From contig JANLHI010000030.1 in the NCBI GenBank assembly GCA_024654525.1, forward strand, positions 87,855 to 151,854: a stretch of DNA of 64,000 nt, written 5' to 3'. The notes beneath the pieces were generated by a model, which was given only the letters and a program-made list of their open reading frames with translations, was not told the DNA's origin and made no database searches. Shown here in pieces: positions 58,110 through 64,000 of the stretch. The translations under genes were made by a program, and so were the position numbers. Within the stretch, counting starts at the first letter, position 1, and the number at the start of each line of letters is the position of its first letter. Source of the stretch: Patescibacteria group bacterium. GTDB lineage: Bacteria > Patescibacteria > Paceibacteria > UBA6257 > 2-01-FULL-56-20.

Positions 58110-59150
58110 CTACGATTGCGGTGAGTTTATTGAAGCGGTATGCGCTGCTCGATATTCCTGAAAAAAAATCGTAAGAATTGCCGCTGCGGGCATTGCGATT
58201 ATCATGCCAAGTATCCCTGCAATTTTTGCCCCAATAAGCAAAACAACTAAAAGTAAAAAAGGACTAAGCTGTAACGCTTTATTCATTAAAAGAGGCGTGA
58301 GTACAATCCCCTCTATTATTTGATTTACCACCACGTAGAGCACGAGTACGCCGATTACCACGCTCAGTGACTGAGAACTCGCAAAAAGTAACGCGGGTAC
58401 CGCTGCAATGACAGGGCCTACAAAAGGAATGAAATTGAGGAGAAGTGCGAGAGCGCTAAGAGTGAGCGCATACGGCACATGCATAACATAAAGACCAAGA
58501 AAGATGAGGATGCTCACCAGCAATGAAATAATGATCCTTCCCCACAGCCATGCATTCGTTTTTTCCTGCATTTTATGGAATAACGCAAGAGAATGTTCGG
58601 CATTCGCTTTTGGCATGAAGAGGTGCGCGTAGCTTCGCACCCCTTGTTCTTGAATATTCAAAAACAGCGCGAGTGATGCAATTACCAAAAATGAACCAAT
58701 ACCCCCGAAAATATTAAAGAGTGTCGCAAATGCGACTTCAGCACCTCCCGAAATTGCACCCGAGACATGTTTGAATACTTCGGAAGAATCAAGAGTAACG
58801 CGGAAAAGCTGGAATCCGTCTTCTCCTCCTTGTTGTAAGAACGCACCAATCTTCGGAATATAGGTAACCGCAAGACTTCCCACTTCAAATGCAAGCGGCG
58901 GCAGTATCACATATAACGCCAGACCAAGTACCGCAAGAATAGTCGCATATACCAGAAATGCCGCAATCCATCGAGGGATTTTTCTGCGATGCAATACGTC
59001 AATCGGCTTATCGAGCGCAATGGCAAATACAAATGCGGCAAAACATGCGATAAGAATATCCCAAAGGTAAAACGCAAGCGCAAGACTCGCGACCGCAAAT
59101 ATTATTTTTATGATTATTGCGTTTGAAAGTGCGTTTTTTTCCTGATCCAT
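58110..59150 (-). CDS. AI-2E family transporter (PerM/YdiK type)
   Basis: Start at ATG 59150 (MDQEKNALSNAI); a GTG three codons earlier is less likely. About eight helices are visible, with FVFAIALDKPIDVLHRRKIP and, at the end, LYVVVNQIIEGIVLTPLLMN, the family signature. 346 aa. Despite its name the family includes exporters of varied substrates, so the cargo is unknown. Confidence 0.88.
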   Translation of the reverse strand: MDQEKNALSNAIIIKIIFAVASLALAFYLWDILIACFAAFVFAIALDKPIDVLHRRKIPRWIAAFLVYATILAVLGLALYVILPPLAFEVGSLAVTYIPKIGAFLQQGGEDGFQLFRVTLDSSEVFKHVSGAISGGAEVAFATLFNIFGGIGSFLVIASLALFLNIQEQGVRSYAHLFMPKANAEHSLALFHKMQEKTNAWLWGRIIISLLVSILIFLGLYVMHVPYALTLSALALLLNFIPFVGPVIAAVPALLFASSQSLSVVIGVLVLYVVVNQIIEGIVLTPLLMNKALQLSPFLLLVVLLIGAKIAGILGMIIAMPAAAILTIFFQEYRAAHTASINSPQS

Positions 59151-59291
59151 ATATTTCACTCACTATACCTTTTTTAATATGCAATGTCTATAAAATACCC
59201 CGCCTTCCTAGAACGCGAGATATTTGACCAAGTCTCATATATATTGCATTAATAAATTGCCCAAACAATGTGTGAAGTATAGAATTACGAT

Positions 59292-61052
59292 ATGGAAAAA
59301 CGCGTATGCAAAAATTGTAAAACCGAATTCTCGATTTTTCCCGACGATCTTACGTTTTATGAAAAAATAGGGGTTCCTTCCCCGACTCGTTGTCCCGAAT
59401 GCCGGTATATTCGGCGTCTTTTGGATCGAAATGAATATAACTTTTATAGGAGAAAGTGCGATATCACCGGAGAGGACGTAATCTCCATTTACCGATCTGA
59501 TGCACCTTTTCCCGTATACACACAGGAGTATTGGAAGTCAGACAAATTCGATGCAATTGTCTATGGGCAAAATTTTGATTTTCAAAAACCATTTTTTGAA
59601 CAATATGAAACGCTTCGCCGCGCGGTTCCCCACTTGGCATTGGTAAACTCACGCAGTGTGAATTCCGAATATACCAATCAGTCCCAGGACAATAAGGATT
59701 GCTATATGCTTGTTACCAGCGGCTCCAATGAAAAATGCATGTATGGAAGCTGGAATTCAAACTGCTTCCTCTGTGGAGACTGTTATATGATAGAAAAATC
59801 CGAGTCATGTTATGAATGTATTAATTTAAAAAAATGTTCCCATTGCGCATGGCTGCAAAATTCTTCCGACTGCGTGAATGTATACTTTAGCGACGATTGT
59901 CGGGGATGTGCTGATTGCTTTGGATGCGTCGGACTCCGGAGCAAGCAATATTACTGGTTCAATACCCAACTCACCAAAGATGAATACGAGAAAAGAATCA
60001 AGGAATTCCCGTGGACGCGGGAGTCAATGCGCCGTACGCAGGAAGAGTTTGCACGCCTTCGACTGGCTATTCCGGTAAAGCATTATCACGGCATGCAGGC
60101 ACAGGAGTCATCGGGAGATTATCTTGGAAACACCCAGCGCGCACGAATGGCATTTAACTGCCGCGATAATAAAGATACTGCGTATATGCAGGATGCGTGG
60201 GTAACCACCGAAGAATGTCGAGATTGCACGGAAATCATTATTGGTATGGGATCATATGAAATACAAGGTGTGGAAACTCCTCACCAAAGTATCGTGGCGC
60301 GAAGCTGTTTTAATTCGATTACCGACTCATATTATTGCGATATGTGTTTCGGGGTAAGCGACTGCTTTGGATGTTTCGGTTTAAAACAAAAACAATACTG
60401 TATTTTAAACAAGCAATATTCAAAAGATGAGTATATAAAATTGAAAACGAAAATCATTGAACACATGAAGGAGTTGGAAGAATGGGGAGAGTATTTTCCT
60501 CCTGAACACTCCCCTTTTGCATACAACGAATCCATGGCGCAAGATTATTTCCCGCTGGAACGCGAAGAGGCGCTCAAAAAGGGGTATTTCTGGCATGACC
60601 GTCCGACAACCCAATATGCCATTACACTTACTCCGGACAAGCTTCCTAAAACTATAGCGGAAACCACGGATGATGTGGTGAATTATACAATTCAATGCAA
60701 CACGCAAGAGAATAACGAAGAAGAAAATTCATTATGCGTGGGTGCGTTTCGTTTAATCCCTCTTGAAATAACGCTCTATCGAAAACTCGGAGTACCTATT
60801 CCTGAATATTGTTTCCCTTGCCGCCGCGTGAAGCGCTTTAAATTTCGCAACCCACGGAAACTGTGGCACCGCCGCTGTATGTGTGCACCCACTGAAACTT
60901 TAATGAAGGCGGACGTGGGGAACGGATACAAAAACACTGCCACTCACTTCCACGGAGATAACCCATGCCCCAATGAATTTGAAACCTCATATGCGCCGGA
61001 GAGGAAGGAAATTGTGTATTGCGAAGCGTGCTATCAAGCCGAGGTGGCTTGA
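59292..61052 (+). CDS. Cysteine-rich double-ended zinc-ribbon protein P3
   Basis: 586 aa. N-terminal ribbon CKNC and CPEC around FSIFPDDLTFYEKIGVPSP is intact, but the second N-terminal site has lost three of four cysteines (CDIT, then YTQEYW). Modules end CFGCVGLRSKQYYWFNTQ and CFGCFGLKQKQYCILNKQYS. Then WGEYFPPEHSPFAYNESMAQ and a C-terminal ribbon (CNTQ...LCVG degenerate first pair, CFPC, CMC, CEAC) and tail CYQAEVA. The last codons are one arm of a perfect 15-bp inverted repeat. P4 follows 268 bp later. The modified metal sites suggest subfunctionalisation. Confidence 0.85.
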   Translation: MEKRVCKNCKTEFSIFPDDLTFYEKIGVPSPTRCPECRYIRRLLDRNEYNFYRRKCDITGEDVISIYRSDAPFPVYTQEYWKSDKFDAIVYGQNFDFQKPFFEQYETLRRAVPHLALVNSRSVNSEYTNQSQDNKDCYMLVTSGSNEKCMYGSWNSNCFLCGDCYMIEKSESCYECINLKKCSHCAWLQNSSDCVNVYFSDDCRGCADCFGCVGLRSKQYYWFNTQLTKDEYEKRIKEFPWTRESMRRTQEEFARLRLAIPVKHYHGMQAQESSGDYLGNTQRARMAFNCRDNKDTAYMQDAWVTTEECRDCTEIIIGMGSYEIQGVETPHQSIVARSCFNSITDSYYCDMCFGVSDCFGCFGLKQKQYCILNKQYSKDEYIKLKTKIIEHMKELEEWGEYFPPEHSPFAYNESMAQDYFPLEREEALKKGYFWHDRPTTQYAITLTPDKLPKTIAETTDDVVNYTIQCNTQENNEEENSLCVGAFRLIPLEITLYRKLGVPIPEYCFPCRRVKRFKFRNPRKLWHRRCMCAPTETLMKADVGNGYKNTATHFHGDNPCPNEFETSYAPERKEIVYCEACYQAEVA

Positions 61053-61250
61053 TAGCACGCGGAGTCCCGCCGTAGTTTTAGCGAAGGAGGATGAAAATTG
61101 CTACCAATCCGAAGTCGCATGAAAACAATTTTCATCCCGAGTATGTCGAGGGACGAATATTGTTATCAAAGTGAAGTCGCTTAAAGAAACAATCCGAAGG
61201 CCTGAGCTTGTCGAATAGCAAACAATGTCATCAAACGGAAGTCTCATGGC
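61026..61250 (+). repeat. Tail-copy and inverted-repeat cluster after P3
   Basis: GCGTGCTATCAAGCC and GGCTTGATAGCACGC (61026-61060) form a perfect 15-bp stem over the P3 stop codon. GGATGAAAATTG and CAATTTTCATCC (61089-61137) form a second perfect stem of 12 bp. Within the cluster E-N-C-Y-Q-S-E-V-A-stop (61094-61123) and E-Y-C-Y-Q-S-E-V-A-stop (61155-61184) are readable, plus a weaker copy at about 61224-61250. CCGAGTATGTCGAGGGA (61137-61153) and CCTGAGCTTGTCGAA (61201-61215) are REP-like. Confidence 0.85.
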
Positions 61251-61320
61251 CCCACTCCCCCCTATTCGTGTGAATAAGGGGTATAAGGAAAAAAATATAT
61301 GAATAGGATATCATCATGAG

Positions 61321-63120
61321 ATGAATGAGGAGACAAAAAACACTTCGATAAGCTCAGTGCGAGCGTGTCAAAACTGCAAATCTGATTTTGTTATAGAACC
61401 GGATGACTTCGCGTTCTACGAAAAGATCAAAGTGCCTCCACCTACGTTTTGTGCGAAGTGTCGACTGATGCGACGTATTATATGGCGCAATGAATATAGG
61501 CTTTATAAACGTTCGTGTAGTTTATGTAACACGCGGATGATTTCAATGTACCCGGAGAAAACTCCTTTTCCGGTATACTGTCGCGCATGTTGGTTTTCCG
61601 ACACGTGGGACCCGCTTACCTACGGAAAAAGGTATGACTTTGCAAAGCCGTTTTTCGAGCAATTTCACGAACTCCTCAATAGGGTACCGAGAATTACCTT
61701 GCAAATATCTCAATGTGAAAACTGCGATTATACCAACCAAATCGTGAATTGTAAAAACTGCTATCTTGTATTCAGTGGCGCTTCAAACGAAGACTCGTAT
61801 TATTCCTATCGGATCAACCGTTCGAAAAATATGATGGATTGCTTTTTCACGGAACACAGCGAGCGATGCTATGAATCATCGGAATGTCGCGATTCTGCGG
61901 AACTTTATTTTTCGCAAAACATTGCCGACGGGCTCAATCTTTCGTTTTGCTACGATGTGCGGGGCGCAAGCAACTGCTTTATGTCATCACACCTACGCAG
62001 AGGATCTTATTATTTCCGCAATCAGCGCATATCGAAAGAAGCATATGAAGAAAAGATTGCCGAAATAGACACCGGATCTTATGCAAAACTTGAATCATAC
62101 AAACAGGAATATACCGAAATGTATCTGAAAAGTATTCACCGTTTTGCGAATTCAAAAAATATCACGAACTCCACGGGACATGATTTTAGCAATGCAAAGA
62201 ATTCTTATTACTGTTTTAACGGTTCTAATCTTGAGAATTGCCGATATATGTTTTTTGTAAATTACGGAAAAGATGCGTCAGATATAAATAATGGCGACTA
62301 TATGGAGCTTTGTTATGAGAATTCCACGAACGGCATCAATGCATATAATATTAAGTTTTCGATTGATGCGTGGCCCGACGTACGCAACCTTGAGTATTGT
62401 GACAGCTGTCGCGGAAACGTGAGCGATCTCTTTGGATGCATTTCCGTGCAGAAAAAACAATACTGTATTCTCAACCAGCAATATTCGAGGGATGAATATG
62501 AGGAGCTGATACCAAAAATACGTCGCCATATGGATGAAATGCCGTATACCGATGCACGCGGCGTAACGTATACATACGGCGAGTTTTTTCCTATGGATAT
62601 ATCCCCATTTGGATACAATGAGACCATGGCGCACGATTGGTTTCCTCTTACAAAGTTTGAAGTTCTTTCACGAGGATTGCGATGGAGCGAAGATCCGGAA
62701 CGAAATGTGGTGATTGAAATTCGCGCCGAAGATCTTCCTGACCACGTGAAAGATGTGCCGGATAATATTGTCGGGAAAATAATCGGTTGTCTCCACCACC
62801 GCTCGCCGGCTGGCACATGCAATCAAAAATGCACAACGGGATTCCGCATTACTTCGTCCGAATTGCAGTTTTATAAATCAAAAAATATCGCGCTCCCCCG
62901 CCTCTGTCCGAATTGTCGTCATTACGAACGGAAAGCGCGGCTCACTGGCTACGCACTCCATGCACGGCAATGTTGTTGTGATTACCAAACTCATAACAAC
63001 ACCGTTACTCACCCACACCACATCGAAGGCCGATGTCCTAATGCTTTCAATACTCCTTATGCGCCGGAAAGACCCGAAATCCTCTATTGCGAAGATTGCT
63101 ACAATGCAGAGATAGCATAG
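61321..63120 (+). CDS. Cysteine-rich double-ended zinc-ribbon protein P4
   Basis: 599 aa. Both N-terminal sites are intact (CQNC and CAKC; CSLC and CRAC). The first module ends CFMSSHLRRGSYYFRNQRIS, the second LFGCISVQKKQYCILNQQYS. YGEFFPMDISPFGYNETMAH precedes the C-terminal ribbon (CNQKC, CPNC, CCC, CEDC) and tail CYNAEIA. The N-terminal residues NTSISSVR before the ribbon are encoded by a CACTTCGATAAGCTCAGTG mini-repeat (61340-61358), so the start region has been altered. Adjacent to P3. Confidence 0.85.
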   Translation: MNEETKNTSISSVRACQNCKSDFVIEPDDFAFYEKIKVPPPTFCAKCRLMRRIIWRNEYRLYKRSCSLCNTRMISMYPEKTPFPVYCRACWFSDTWDPLTYGKRYDFAKPFFEQFHELLNRVPRITLQISQCENCDYTNQIVNCKNCYLVFSGASNEDSYYSYRINRSKNMMDCFFTEHSERCYESSECRDSAELYFSQNIADGLNLSFCYDVRGASNCFMSSHLRRGSYYFRNQRISKEAYEEKIAEIDTGSYAKLESYKQEYTEMYLKSIHRFANSKNITNSTGHDFSNAKNSYYCFNGSNLENCRYMFFVNYGKDASDINNGDYMELCYENSTNGINAYNIKFSIDAWPDVRNLEYCDSCRGNVSDLFGCISVQKKQYCILNQQYSRDEYEELIPKIRRHMDEMPYTDARGVTYTYGEFFPMDISPFGYNETMAHDWFPLTKFEVLSRGLRWSEDPERNVVIEIRAEDLPDHVKDVPDNIVGKIIGCLHHRSPAGTCNQKCTTGFRITSSELQFYKSKNIALPRLCPNCRHYERKARLTGYALHARQCCCDYQTHNNTVTHPHHIEGRCPNAFNTPYAPERPEILYCEDCYNAEIA

Positions 63121-63128
63121 GACACATC

Positions 63129-63554
63129 ATGAAACATAAACATCATATTCTTGAATATCTCTCGAAGAACCGGCTCATGTCGCTTGCCACCACTTCCCGT
63201 AACACGCCATGGGCGACTACGGTGTTCTTTTCTTACGAAAATAACTGCGATCTTTTCTTCTTTTCAAACCCTCACACAAAGCATTGTCAGGATATTGCCG
63301 AAAATCCCCGCGTCGCAATCACGTTTAATCAATATTGGGGATCGCCCATGTCCGTAAAAGGACTTCAAATCACGGGGATCGCCGCGAAAGTTTCCAAAAA
63401 AGATTATGTTCATTCTTATGCAACTTTTCTTGCACGTTACCCATGGGCGGCACTTTTCACGGCAAACCACACACTTTATATAATCAAACCTGAGGAAATA
63501 TATTATATTGATCAGGCGCTTTTTAAGCATTTCCACCGCGTACGCGCGAAATAA
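63129..63554 (+). CDS. Pyridoxamine 5'-phosphate oxidase-like FMN-binding split-barrel protein
   Basis: Start at ATG 63129 (MKHKHHILEYLSKNRLMSLA), 9 bp after P4. TTSRNTPWATTVFFSYENN, DLFFFSNPHTKHCQDIAENP and RVAITFNQYWGSPMSVKGLQ match the short PPOX/YhbP-like split-barrel family. The PNPOx substrate-binding C-terminus is missing, so it is not a vitamin B6 enzyme. 141 aa. It probably binds a flavin; target unknown. Confidence 0.82.
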   Translation: MKHKHHILEYLSKNRLMSLATTSRNTPWATTVFFSYENNCDLFFFSNPHTKHCQDIAENPRVAITFNQYWGSPMSVKGLQITGIAAKVSKKDYVHSYATFLARYPWAALFTANHTLYIIKPEEIYYIDQALFKHFHRVRAK

Positions 63555-64000
63555 TTAAACGTTCCGGGAGTTTCTCTTCTCCATTGCTATTCTTACGCGT
63601 TGTTGCGCTATTTCCATTCCTACCGTTCTCGGGTTGCGCCGTGAGGTGATGCTTTCTTTTAGAATTGCGGAGGTTGCATCGACAATTTTTTTCTCCACGA
63701 GTTCAAACATGCGCTCCGGATTATATCCGCGATATTCCGCATAAGAGGAAATCACACCTCCCATATTTGCAACAAAATCGGGTACGATCATAATTCCCTT
63801 TCTCCATAATTCTCGCTCAATCGGTTCGCGCATCGGAATATTACCCGCCTCCACAATAATTTTTGCTTTAATGCTGTTTTTATTTCCCTGATGAATGACA
63901 TCAGTAACCGATGCAGGAATTAAAATATCCACCGGGATTTTCCAAAATTCTTCGGGGTTTATTCTTTGTGCCACAAATACCCTTGAAAGCGGAGTGCTAT
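63555..64000 (-). CDS. Glu/Leu/Phe/Val dehydrogenase, C-terminal part, truncated by the window edge
   Basis: The frame is open to the right edge. VDILIPASVTDVIHQGNKNS, IKAKIIVEAGNIPMREPIER and MIVPDFVANMGGVISSYAEY are the NAD(P)-domain hallmarks of glutamate dehydrogenase. Its C-terminus is complete (RVRIAMEKRNSRNV). Converges with the PPOX gene with no gap. Catabolic or assimilatory direction and cofactor cannot be judged from this part. Confidence 0.9.
   Translation of the reverse strand, partial: STPLSRVFVAQRINPEEFWKIPVDILIPASVTDVIHQGNKNSIKAKIIVEAGNIPMREPIERELWRKGIMIVPDFVANMGGVISSYAEYRGYNPERMFELVEKKIVDATSAILKESITSRRNPRTVGMEIAQQRVRIAMEKRNSRNV

Noticed and set aside
58099..58121. Terminator between typA and the AI-2E gene
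   Set aside because: An 8-bp stem exists but neither side has a T-run, so I did not list it.

Overview
This window looks like a chromosomal segment of a Candidate Phyla Radiation (Patescibacteria) bacterium, most probably Parcubacteria-like. The signs are compact core proteins (YchF 331 aa, HrcA 227 aa, ObgE without its C-terminal extension), very tight gene packing with 4-bp ATGA overlaps, a full set of information-processing and peptidoglycan genes with almost no biosynthetic pathways, and several families typical of that group (cysteine-rich zinc-ribbon giants, a PaaX/Cas2-like protein, a sigma-region-4/HARE fusion, an orphan HerA/VirD4-like ATPase). TGA is used as a stop codon, so the code is not the UGA-glycine code of Gracilibacteria/Absconditabacteria. 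Lineage is inferred from gene content only.

Layout. 1-4000 is an accessory stretch: a truncated Asp/Glu racemase, a class I glutamine amidotransferase, three very small genes sitting between consensus promoters and strong terminators, and a GC-richer GCS2-type carboxylate-amine ligase with a structured leader. 4038-8523 holds an M20 peptidase, ychF, an ABC-2 exporter, and a PaaX/Cas2-like gene bracketed by two long perfect palindromes. 8559-12995 (minus strand) reads corA-cysS-dnaB-recR. 13065-18343 is the heat-shock operon hrcA-grpE-dnaK-(membrane protein)-dnaJ behind a diverged CIRCE. Two tRNA-Lys genes and a small SD-led gene precede secD-secF, a sigma4-HARE regulator and a three-gene HerA/VirD4-like membrane ATPase cluster.

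26397-32449 contains a Nudix-like gene, the first two members (P1, P2) of a four-member cysteine-rich family, cutA and pepA. 32610-41599 is mainly cell wall and translation (murG, gltX, M23 peptidase, CofE-like ligase, murC) plus a PD-(D/E)XK nuclease and a PH/AlbA fusion. 41629-47825 holds a DEDD exonuclease, L27, L9, CtpA, def-fmt, an unidentified minus-strand structured RNA of about 470 nt, and superoxide dismutase. 47888-48663 holds two tiny membrane-protein genes, tRNA-Gln and a DNA-methyltransferase remnant. 48703-59150 holds a GH15 hydrolase, ABC-F, a ROK kinase, a secreted peptidoglycan-binding protein, obgE, typA and an AI-2E transporter. 59292-63120 holds cysteine-rich members P3 and P4 in tandem, then a PPOX-like protein and a glutamate-dehydrogenase fragment.

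The most promising undescribed material is: (1) the P1-P4 cysteine-rich family, built as ribbon, two cysteine-periodic modules, ribbon, with 3'-end tail copies scattered downstream of stop codons; (2) the PaaX/Cas2-like gene between two palindromes that differ only by compensatory changes; (3) the stand-alone minus-strand RNA with a near-perfect promoter and a terminator; and (4) palindromic mini-repeats inserted in frame into fmt, recR and P4.
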